Shown one piece after another: positions 47,261 to 59,200 of a stretch of 64,000 bases of DNA. Under the pieces are notes generated by a model. It saw only the letters and a list, made by a program, of their open reading frames with translations. It did not search any database and had not been told where the DNA came from. Made by a program: the position numbers and the translations under genes. Source of the DNA: Euptelea pleiosperma (lineage: Eukaryota > Streptophyta > Magnoliopsida > Ranunculales > Eupteleaceae); the NCBI GenBank assembly GCA_035048495.1, contig CM068540.1, forward strand, positions 8,354,829 to 8,418,828, written 5' to 3'. Positions within the stretch are counted from its first letter, which is position 1. The number at the start of each line of letters is the position of its first letter.

Positions 47261-50200
47261 CCATGGCCTTCAGTTCCTCTTGACCTTCTCCTCTTCAAAA
47301 GATCACATAAAGGGCATCAAACGACCACACCGCTGTTTTAGGTGATGAATCGAACTTCCTCCCAAGACCTAGTTTCCCAAACCTAGTGCTAACATAACTC
47401 AGTCATACCGAAAACTTGAGCTAACTCAATCCTAATCAAGAACCAATCCTAAATACCTGGCATAACCACGGCGTAAACACATTCAAAGTACTTACATGGT
47501 CAACCTGCTTTGAAGCCATATCACCTAAGACCATAAAACGTGTGTTGGTGTCAAACAAGGACATGAAAGTGTTCAACTTATAAACCTTGGTGAAACCTGC
47601 AAAATGGGCATGCCCGTTGCCCATATAGCTAATTGAGAAAGATAATTTGGTATTTAAACCATAGTCCAACTCCATACCAGTATAATATTTAGAAATCTAG
47701 AATCTATGTTACCCAAATACTTTAAAATGGGTGCCATATCCTATTCGGATACTTCAGTTTTAAGTATATATGCATACATGCTGTGTTGGGGCCGTATCAT
47801 TGGCATATCTTGGTAACACAGTCTAGAATAATATATCCATGTACAATAGAAATCGATTACATATTACTAAATCCCACTTTGCATTAAATACTAATGCACT
47901 AAATTTTCTTCTGTATTTCAGGAATATTGAGAACTTGTTCTATGATTCTATTCTGGATTAGTATAAATTTGGATTAGGTTATATATTGATTTGGTCCATT
48001 GCAGAAGCAAGAAACAAGGGTTACTACTTCTAAAGGTTGTCTCTTTTGATTTTATCATGTGAAACAACAGGGTTAGAGACCATTCAGCAACGCCGTGGTC
48101 AGAATACTGAGAAGCCCGTCCTTCTTGCAGGGCCTGGGAAGGTCAGTTGCTCATTTCTTCCTTTGGCATTTGAGTATAGGATAAGTTCTTTGTGTTTGGT
48201 TAGGGCTGTTCTTAGCACATCATTTCTAATACCACAGTCCATGGCTCCATCATTAGAATAGTGTTAATTTTACTAAATTTGAGTGTCATTGATAAAGGAT
48301 AGATTTGTAGACTGTATGGCTTCCTGAACTTCTTTTCCACATGTGCCAATAAAGTCCCATTCTTTTCTCTCTGTAGTTTTTAAGAGGAGAGGAAAATTTT
48401 TCATAGGATTCAAAAAAGACCAAATCAATACAGATTTATGTTTCAAATAACATCAGCACAACAAAACTAACCATTTTCATAACTTAATCCTAAATATATA
48501 CCAATCGACGTTATGGGTGAAATGTGGACTCACCCCGTCAAGAAGAATTAATCGATGCATCTTGCCATTTTTGTACATTCTTGTACATATTTTTGTATTA
48601 ATGTGCCCACCAAGAGAGAACAGTTTTTAGTTTTATAGTAGGAGGACCAGTGTTGTAAATATCCTAAGTAGGGGGTACGGTGATGGCAATTTTGTTACTT
48701 GGTGAACTTATCAAAAGAGGTGACGAGATTGGAAGGAGTTTTATTGAGGTTTAAGGAGATGCTCAGACTGATTCCTGGCTAAAATCTGAAGATTCTGACC
48801 CTCCTTGGTACTTCTTATCAATGATAAAAATGATCAAAATGCTTGCTGAAAACTAGCTCTGATTGGAGACTGTTGTACACACGCAGATTGCTTAATATCA
48901 ATGGTAAAAATGATCAAAAGGCTTGCTGAAAACTAGCTTTGATTGGAGACTGTTGTACATGCCCAGATCTTCTAATGTTGCAGCTCATACCTTGGCTCAG
49001 TGGATGGTGGGCCATTTGAATGCTGGATCATGGAAAGAATTCCCCCATTTTGTCTTAATGTTGTAATTGTTTCAGCAGCTGTTATTTCTAGGCCTTTGGC
49101 CTCTTAACATAATATATTTTGCTTAGCAAAAAACAAGTTAGATCAGAGAGCTTTCTCCCGCCACTGGAGAAAGCTTTCTCCAATCAATAATTTGGTTGGA
49201 ATAAAATTATTGATTGGAATAAAATTATTGATTGAATAAAACCTGTTCACTGATTATAGTTGGTTGGAATAAAATTATTGATTAATTATGAATCTTGATT
49301 ATTCTTCCTCATGGAAGTTGCTCAATCTGAAGTTAGATTAAGATCCAGTAACTTAATTCCTCGTTCACTCCTTGTTCTTCTTCTTTGTTTACGTCCTTTT
49401 GGGGCTTTCTCAGCCCCTTTCTTAATATATATCTTTTACCGATCAAAAAAAAAAAATCTTCTTCTTTGTTTACTTTGTGTTTATGTGGCCTCAAAAGAGC
49501 CTATTGTTATCATATACCCAGAAATACGTATTTTATATGTATCAGAGGTAGTTCTGTAAATACCCCCTTAAGGGGTATATTTGTCTTTTTGTTTTCGGGA
49601 CTTACATAAATAAGATTTATGGAGTCATTGTGACATAAGCTTATATGACATCCTTCTCTCTTCTTTCTTTCTCTTCTTCTTCTTCTTCTTCTTCTTCTTC
49701 TTCTTCTTCTTCTTCTTCTTCTTCCTAAACCTAAACCTAAACCTAACCCTAACCATAAATCACTGATTCAACTTGGTATCAGAGCCATTTATTACTGGTT
49801 TACATCGGGAATACGACCGGAGGGAGATCGTCGGAGTTCTTGCATCAGCTGACGTCATCATGCCGTAAGATGACGTCATCAGCCAATCGAAATTTTTTTC
49901 GAGGTTTTTCGCAAAACTCTCCCCCTTGGTAGATCTCGATTTTTCCTGTTTTTTAGTGATTTTTTTGGGATTTTTTGAATTTTTTGGGATGCTCTTAAGG
50001 CCTTTCTTCTCCGAAAAATATTTTTTATGATTTTGTAAACCAGTCACAAATCTGATCTTATGGGGGCTTCTTGCCTGAGTTTATTGCTTCGTTTTGGCTC
50101 CCTACTATTATATGAACCTATTGGATCCAACTATGCATCGATCCATGAAGGATTGAAGCTTCGGTGAACTTTTTTTCACCCTTAACTTACCGCCGGTGAC

Positions 50201-53200
50201 TTTTGGAGCATTCTTGGGCTGCGATTTCACCCTAGCAGCTCTTATTTCCCCTTGATTTAGTTGATTGTTGCTGTTTCTTGCTTTTTTACTCCTCATCTCA
50301 CTACCTATCCCTTGTTTAGGCGATCGATTGGTGTTTTTTGGGTTTTTTGGATGTTCTTTCTCTATCTCTAATGGCTTATATTGGTTCTATGGTGCATCAA
50401 TCCATGGATTTGCTACCACCATGGCTCTTTGGGACTTATACGGATGTTTTCGGGCCCTCGGTTTGATTTTTTAGTCTTCCCAAGAAATCGGGTTGATCAT
50501 CAACTTTTCTATATAGCTGTTTTTTTGGCCGAAATCCTCCATGGCAGATCCTCCACCTCCCGTGGTTCCTTCACCTTCCTTGGTTTCTCCATCCGGGTTA
50601 GATGTAAGCACAGAAGTTCCCTCCAGTGGAGTTGGAGGCCCTATAGTGCAGCACTTAAGCCTATGAGAACCCAAGTTTGTAGATCACCTCAGTGAAGTTA
50701 GATGGCACAAACTACTTACGCTGGGCTCAGGCTGCACGGTTGTTCATTGGGGGCCGTGGGAAACTTGGCCATACTACAGGCGATACGATTGAGCCTCCCA
50801 AATCTGATCCCTCTTATCGACAGTGGCAGACAGATGATCTTACTGTCATGTCATGGCTCCTCAACTTTATGGAGCCTGATATCAGTGAGAGTTTCTTATT
50901 TATGCGCATAGCGCAAGAGGTCTGGGAGATCACTGAGAAGACTTACTCACAGTAGCAGAACACAGGATGGGCATTTCAGCTGCGACAGATAGGCCTGTCA
51001 ATGGATAGTCGAAAATTTGAATCCGATTCGAATCCGTATTCGAAAAATCGGATATTATCCGAAATATTCGGATATCGGATTCGAATTCGGACATGTTTTT
51101 GAGATTCGAATTAGTTTCGGATACGGATTCGGATGTCGACATATCCGTTTCAAAAATATCCGACCGTTTACTAGCATAGGGGCATTTTGGTATTTTCGTA
51201 AAGTGGTTATATACCCTATTTTCATCTCAATCGACTCCTAACCCTAACCCTAACGCTCATCTCTTTCTCTAGAGGTAGTATTCAACTCCCAACCTTAACC
51301 CTCCTTTATCTCTCTTGGAAGCAATGTAGTTGTTAGGATGAAGAGGGTGGTGGGGATTGATAGATCCGACGAAGACTTCAAAGAAGCCCTCTTGCCGCCG
51401 TCGAAATGGAGAAAAAGATGTTGGGGGCGGCAACAATGGAGCTCGATTTCTTCGGAATGGAGAAAGAAAACTCTTTAAAATCTCAGTTTCAAGAGTTTAT
51501 TGGGCATATACGAACCATTTGAGGCCTCACTCTATGTTTCTATAAAGATTCTAATCACTGCTTGATTTTTCATTTTTTTTTTTTTTTAAACTCACCATTC
51601 GGTTACAGGTATTCAAGCTGCCGTTTGGAAGATTAATCCACAGATTTGGAAGATTGTAATCGAATCTCCTCACTTTTCTCTCAGATCTACTGCTCCTTTC
51701 TCTCTTTGGATCGTCGGTGGCTTAGAGCAGGTCTCTTAGAGATCGATTCTCCCCTTTTTTAAACCTTTTTTTTTCCTCAATGGTTTCATGTTCGAATTGG
51801 ATGTTTTCGGATATCCGATAAAAAAATCGAACTCGAATTCGAATAGTGATTTTAAATATCCGTCGGATTCGAATTCGAATTCGGATACAAATTATTTTTT
51901 CTGATTTCGAATTCGGATATACCAATATCCGGTCCGATAAGTATCCGTTGACAGCCCTAGCGACAGACTATTTCCCACTTTCGGTAGGGGGAGAAGTCTC
52001 TCTCTCAGTACTACACTGCTCTTCGTACTTTGTGGCAGGAGCTTGATTATTACTACTCTTATCAACCTCTCAACCCATCAGAGATTGCTCCCTTTCGTCG
52101 AGATCTTTGATTTCCTTGCTGGGCTCAATCTGTCTTATGAGCTTGCCCGTGTTCAGATTTTGAGTAGTAGGATGGATCTTCCCTCTCTCAGTGAGGTGTA
52201 TGCTTATCTTCAGAGTGAGGAGAGTAGGAGGATCTCTCTTCAGAGTAAGCATCCATTTTCAGAGCGATCAGCGCTAGCAGCTTCTCCTGCTTATCAGCCT
52301 CAGCAGCCTTCGCAGGGTCCGTCTCATCAGACTACCTCAGCTCCATCTTATGCTCCTACTGGACCTTCTCCTGGGAAGTCTCTGACTAGAGAGAGGCCCA
52401 AGTGTGATTTCTACAGCAAGTTAGGGCATGTGCGTGCCAAGTGTTGGAAGCTACATGGGCGTCCTAGCCAGTCAGCCTCTTCCAGTGCTCATACAGTCAG
52501 TGTGGATTCTTCTGCTCCTTCCCCAGGATAGGCCCTGGCGAGCTCTCTTCCTTCAGCTCCTCCTAGTGGTTTTTCAGTCGCAGAGTATGCAGGCCTTCGA
52601 CGATTGCGTCAACAGCTTGATGGTCCATCTACCACATCATCCACCTCCTTTGCACAGTCAGGTAACACTAGGCTTGCTCATCATATGTCTCTCCCATCAT
52701 CCAGCCCCATTTGGATCATTGATTCAGGGGCTTCGAAACACATGACGGGCTTGTCTTCTTTATTTTCTACTTATTCCATCTGTTCTGGCTGTGATAAGGT
52801 GAAGACAGCTGAACGCACCTTATCTTCGGTGTCTGGGAAAGGGAATATCCTTCTCTCTCCCCAATTGCTTTTTTCATCAGTTTTGCATGTTCCCAGATTT
52901 ACTTCTAACCTACTTTCTGTTAGTGCTTTGACTAAAACCCTTAACTGTAGTGTCACTTTTTCTCCTACTTCTTGTGTCTTTCAGGACCTAGAGACGAGGA
53001 GGACGATTGGCATTGGACATGAAGCTAATGGACTCTACCTTCTGGATGGACGCCTTCCTGAGCCCACAGCACTACAGTCGTCTGCTAGTAGCAATAGTAG
53101 GATAGATGTTGTTTTGAGCTGGCATGCCCGTCTGGGGCATGTCTTTTTTCAGTATTTGAAACTTTTATTTCCTAGTTTGTTTGTTTCTGTTTCTTTTTTG

Positions 53201-56200
53201 GCTTTACACTGTGAGACTTGTGAGCTCTCCAAGCATTGTAGATCGAATTATCCCTCCAGAGGTAATAGAAGTTCTACTTGTTTTGACATTGTGCATTCTA
53301 ATGTATGGGGCCCTTCCCCCACTACTTCTATCTTTGGCTTCTGCTATTTTGTTTCTTTTGTTGATGATCATACTAGGTGTACATAGGTCTATCTCATGAA
53401 AACTAAAGATGAGGACTAATGTTGTAATAAAGGTAAAAGTATGGAAATACCCATGTGTTACATTAACACTCCCCTCGAACTAGAGCATACATATCATATA
53501 TACCAAGCTTGGAACTTAAGAAATCACTCCTCATGAAACTCAATGCCTTGGTAAATACAATAGCTAACTGATGTTCTTACTTCACATACGAAGTACAAAT
53601 GTCACCATTTTCAACTCTCTCCGAATAGCAATCGACTTTAATGTGCTTGGTCCTCTCATGAAATACAAGATTAGCTGCATATATCTCCTGGCAAAGATTC
53701 TTCAACCATGTCAAGTCACAAGTAAGGTGAGTCATAGCCCGATACTCAGCTTCTATGCTAGACTGAGCCACCACACTCTGTTTCTTACTCCGCCACGATA
53801 CAAGGTTCCTACCAAGGAATGTGTAGTATCTTGTGGTAAATCTTGTATCAGATGATGAGCCAACCTAATCACATCTGCATAGTCCTTAACACATACACGA
53901 GCTTGCGTCTGGTATAACAAACGATGACCAGGAGCTCCCTTGGTATCTCAGAACATGAGTCACAACCTCCTAATGTTGGATCCGAGGCTCTTGCATAAAT
54001 TGACTTACCACACTAACAACAAAAGAAATATCCACTCTAGTGATGATGAGATAATTAAGCTTGTCGACCAGTCTTCGATACCTTCCAGGATTATCAAACA
54101 ATTCTATCTTATCAATAATAAGCTTCACATTAGGATCCATTGGAGTGTCCATTACTTTAGTTCACAGTAAATCAGTCTCAAGTAAATTCTAAACATATTT
54201 TCGTTGAGACAAATTAATTCCAGCCTTTGAGGTTAGTGTCCTATTAAGAATGTGCCATGTGGCTCATATTGGCTGCAATCAGCGGTGTCGCTGACTGCAA
54301 GCGTCATCGAAGGTTTACTCCAACTCCAACACCCAAAAGGTACTTTAGTTGTCCAAGGTCCTTGTGTCAAAGTGCACGTGAAGAAACTGATTCGAATTCT
54401 CTATACCCTTGCGTAACCTGTAATCACTATGTCATCAACATAAACTGACATATCCTCAAACCTAATTGAAATACAACTTCACTGAACCTACCAAACCAAG
54501 TTTGAGGCAATTATTTTAACCTATATGTAGCTTCCTGTATTCTACACACCCTAGAATACTCTCCCTGAGCAACAAATCCTGGTGGTTGGTCCATATAAAC
54601 ATCCTCATTCAAGGTATCATGAAGGAATGAATTTATGATGTCTAACTGGTAAATGGGCCACTGCGCATTAGCGGCAAGAGAGATGATGACACAAACTGAA
54701 GATATATTACCCAATGGAGAAAACATCTTGGCATTGTCAATCCCATAGGCTTGAGAATAACCTTTAGCAACAAGACAAGCCTTAAGCCTATTTACAGATC
54801 CATCAGGAAAATATTTGATGGTATACACCCAACAACAACCCACAACCCTCAACAAGCTTACCAAGAGGGAGGGAGGTAAGGTCCCAAGTACCATTGTGAT
54901 GAAGAGCATCCATTTCATCTTGCATTGGTTTCCTCCAACCAGAACGTGACGTAGCATTTTAAAGATTAGTACGAACTAGCATAGAGGGAAGAATGGTGAC
55001 AAACGTCCGAAAAGGAAGAGAAAATGAGTAAGAGAAACAAATTAAGAAAGAAGGTATGAGTGCACACACATTTACCTTAACAAAGGGCAATGGGAAGATC
55101 TAGTGAAGTAGATGGATCTGCAGAGGTGGAAGATGGAGGAGATACATGAATAATCAACGGTTCAGATGCAACAATTGGTGGATGTGTGGAATGGCACCGT
55201 GTAAAACCAGAAGTAGGAAGTGTAGAGCTAGAAGGATAGAGTATCTAAACAATTAAGAGATTTGGTGAGTTTATTCACAGACATTAAGTTAAAAGGAAAT
55301 CTAGGTACAAATAAGACAAAAGATAATGAAATAGAGGAATGAGGGTGTATAGTACCAATGCTAGATACTTTAGACGTAGTGGCATCAACAAGAATAACAC
55401 ATTGAGTGGAGTTTGATGGACTAAGGGAGGAAAACACATCCAAGGTGCTAGATATATGGTCTGAGTCACCAAAATCAATAATCCATGGAGAACTAGTGAA
55501 AGCAACACAAGATATACTTGATTGAACCAAGGTAGCAATAGAGCTGGAGAAAGCAACGAACTGTTGGGGTTTCATCAACTTGGCTATTCCTCCCGAGAAA
55601 TAGAAATAGTAGTAGATGTGGTAGGCAATGGAGGGGTTCTATAGTTTGGAGTATTAGCCTCAACACTCACAGTAGAAGCCTGATCGGCCCATGCCGGTTT
55701 CCCATGAAGTTTCCAACACGTATCGAAGTTGTACCATCACAACCACAATAAGTACACTTACGAGTACCACGTCCTCTGTGGCCTCCCCCTGAGTCTTTAC
55801 CAGCTCCACGACTTCTACCACCTGTCCGACTACCATAGCTGGTAAAGGTGCCTCTCCCCAAGACAGGAAAATTACCCGAAGTTGCAAAGGAGGAACCGTT
55901 GAAGGCGAGAGTAAGTGTTTGTCAATGATGGGACCTCTTTGCTACTAAGGATTTGAGCTCGCACAAGCTCAAATTTAGTCTTTAGGCTAGAAAGAAACTT
56001 CATAACTCGACACTCTCGTTTTCTTTGCTAGATCTTCAGATCAGTAGTAAAGACTGATATACGACAAGATCATCAATTATTCCCTGCATGCAGGCATAAT
56101 ATTTAGTAAAAAATTGCTGAAGCAATTGATATACTATTGTAAAATTCTTCTCATCAGAGCTGTCTCCCTTATTTCTGTTGCTGTGTCTAAAAAACATCAC

Positions 56201-59200
56201 ATTCACACATTTGTGGATCCATATTGTTCCACAACTAGGTCATGATCTGAGTATTTTCTCAAGTCCACTCTTCATAATTATTAGCCTCCCTCGGAGGTTG
56301 TTCTGTAGTCCAATAACTGAGTTATCCTCTAGCTGTGAGGAAAATTGGTACAAATTTAGACCAATGTACAAAATTACTCCCATTGAGTTTATGGAAGTCA
56401 TCTGAGACATAAGTATCTCAGAAGAAGAAAACATACTAGGTTTAGATTCCATCACCAGCCATTAGGTCACAAACACTTATACTCAGTCCAAGAAGCATGC
56501 GGTTCTCCCTAAATACCTGCAATATACTCTAGGGAGCTCGGGATAGAGATCTGAACACCTATGATTTTCTCTGCAGAGCCTGGGAGAGAAATCTTAACAC
56601 ATGCGATTTGCTTTAAAAAGCGCGGGAGAGAAATTGATACTTGTGATTTCCTCACTAGGGACGCAGAAAACGTGTCATACCAATTTCAGGAAACCTGTCA
56701 TATCAGCCCTCGAGAAATGTGTTACGACGATCTTGAGAATCATATCACAATGACATCGGAAATGTATCATGACAACTTACAAGAATCAATGATTTCCTTG
56801 GAGACAAAATACACCACGTTGCAGCAACTTCTCGTCTGCGACATGCACATACATATGTAGATCCCAAGGTTACCCCTCCAAATTGCATGCATGACCTCTT
56901 GCACATCTACACACAATATAGGTAGTAGGAACCACCACAAAAGGGAAAGAAAAAATAGATAGGAAAACCAAGGGTTTCACGACTAGACCCTGGGTTATTA
57001 TTTCTCAACACAAAGAAGGAAAGAAAAACATAAGAGAAGGAAACACATTAAGAAACCCTAGTTAATTGATCATATGATGTAATACCATGTAAAGTAAATT
57101 AGGATTTTGAGATGGGAAGACGAAGGAGAAGAATAGAGAGAGAAGATGAAGTCAAACTAGTGTTTTGAACATTTACTAGACGACCCTCACAATTATTATA
57201 TATACTAATGCTGTAATAAAGGTACAAGTATAGAAATACTCCCGTGTTACATTAACGCTACAAATTGTTGATGGTCTATTTGTTTCGATATTTGATCATA
57301 TTTGCTTGCTAATGCACTTGGGAGTGCCACTTTGGTGTTTATTCAAAGGGGGAGCTTTATCGTTATAGGTGAAAGTGGCGTCTCCACGTGTAGAAGGATT
57401 AATCGACACATCTTGTGGCTGTTTTTGTACATTCTTGCACATATTTTTGCATTGATGTGTCCAGTGAGAGAGAACAGTTTATAGACACTCTTACACGGTG
57501 CTTTCCTTGTTTTTGTAGTAGGATGGGTAGTTTTGTAAATATTGTATGTAGGGGTTTAGTGATTGCAATTTTTTAAATAGGTGAACTCGTCACCTGTAAA
57601 TAGTGGTGATGAGATTAGAGAGAATTGAATTGAATTTAAATAAGATTAAGTTAGTGGGTCGAAGGGCTCTCTCCAATGATGGATCTGAGAGATGATGGTG
57701 TATATGATCTTGTACAATCATTATAGTTGACATGAAAGTTTTGATTATTTATGAACTTGATTCTTCTTTTCATAAAGTGCTCAATCTGATGCTAGATCAA
57801 GATCTAGTAAGTTCGTTCCTCATTCCTTCATTATTATTTTTCTCTAATTCTTGGTACTTTGATCTTCTTCTTTTTTTTATTATTAATGTTCATGCCTATG
57901 ATGCCTGGATACGGATACAGATACGGGAAGCGGGGATACGACTCGACATTTTCCAAAATCAAGGACACGGATACGAATACGAGTATCCTATTTTGTAGTT
58001 CAAAATTTTTATTTTTTCTAATTTTTTGAACTTTTTATGAAGGAGACGTGGGGATACGTGTCGGTGGAGTGTCCGGTGTCCGTATCCGTGTCGACATGAC
58101 ATGACACAACACGACACTGGTACGAGGCACTAGTACAAGTATCCGGGTATCATAGGTTCTTGCAGCTCCACAAGGGCCTATAAGATTCGCGTGAGGTTGG
58201 AAAACGAGTCGATCTGGTTAACAATCTGTAATCAGAGTAGGATATAGAAGGTTTGCATTAGTAGACTCTTTGCATTACATTATTCTCCATATGTTGCTCA
58301 AACCACTATATAGTCTAATGACCTCAACACTCAACCTCAAGCTAGAGACTGCTAACCAAGCATTCTGAGGTTGCCAATAAGAAGTCCAAATTCTTTTATA
58401 GTAGCGTAGGAAATTCCATAGTATAATTTGAAACATGTAATATTAACTGCCATATTTCCACTTATAGGTCTGTAAGATAAGAATGGTGAAGAGCAAAATA
58501 AATGTTACAGGTCTGTGAACGAGTGTTAGTGCAATAATATTAGCCTATACTAATTAAATTCGTGAGAGCTAGATAAGGTATGGAGTTAGCTTATAACTGG
58601 CTGGTTTTTCTAGTATGAAGGTGAGTAGTGTTATATCTGTACCACATAATTAGTACAATCAATAATCTGTAGATATGTTGGTAGATCTTTGCTGTGTCCA
58701 AAATCCATTGGTGGTGTAAGCCATTTTGAAGAAACACCTAAAATGTGATTATTATTATTTTTTGGTGGGTAAATGCAATTATTCATATTCCACAGAACAT
58801 GGTATCTATTCAGTCAAGTCTTTAGCCCAGGATGACCTGGGAGGAAAGCACTATAAAGTTTTGAGTCTCACACGAGAAATGTTTTTGTGCAACTGCTAAT
58901 GGCAGCTAGAACCTACTAGAAATTATGTAACCAAGCAAGACGGGGATTTATATTCTTTACCATTATTATGTGCCTTTTAGGATGAAATGTTGTTTAGAAA
59001 GTGGTGGGTTTCCTCCTTTTTGCAACATTTTGTTACCACTAGCTATAATTAGCTATAGTTTGAAACTGTTATGTTTAAGATTGCTCAAAGTTGAGATTTT
59101 TTTTTTTAATGCCAAGTATTTTTATCATTAATACCTGCCAGATAACACTAGTGTGTCCAGAACTGCTCTGTTTGGGATAAAAACCAGACTCCATTCATTC

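Larger units (their letters stand above)
45044..47479 (+). repeat. Dispersed repeat, long copy (intron 3)
   Basis: This aligns with 32185-32924 and begins TGTCGATACTCGAGATTATTA and ends CACGGCGTAAACA. It is longer because it holds a 308-bp MITE (45149-45456) and about 1.2 kb (about 45731-46938) absent from the short copy, bounded by TATGA at 45726-45730 and 46939-46943. A local duplication of GGCCTTCAGTTCCTCT flanks the CT microsatellite. Confidence 0.6.
53415..57257 (-). mobile_element. Copia-C, decayed minus-strand copia element
   Basis: The right LTR is 57088-57257 (170 bp). A degenerate primer-binding site (minus strand TGGTATTACATC) abuts it at 57076-57087. Only the last 54 bp of the other LTR survive at 53415-53468, followed by a polypurine tract (minus strand TTCGAGGGGAG). 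In between, on the minus strand, lie gag (about 56455-55660), protease (55578-55400), reverse transcriptase (54957-54511) and RNase H (about 53800-53577), in several frames. It joins Copia-B head-on. Confidence 0.85.

Noticed and set aside
49726..49755. Interstitial telomere array
   Set aside because: Only about five CCTAAA/CCTAACC units, directly before a copia primer-binding site. Similar AACCCTAA leaders occur in other LTRs here.
50108..50674. Several 60-100-codon frames before Copia-B gag
   Set aside because: They fall in the untranslated leader between the primer-binding site and the gag start at 50541 and lack any retroelement motif.
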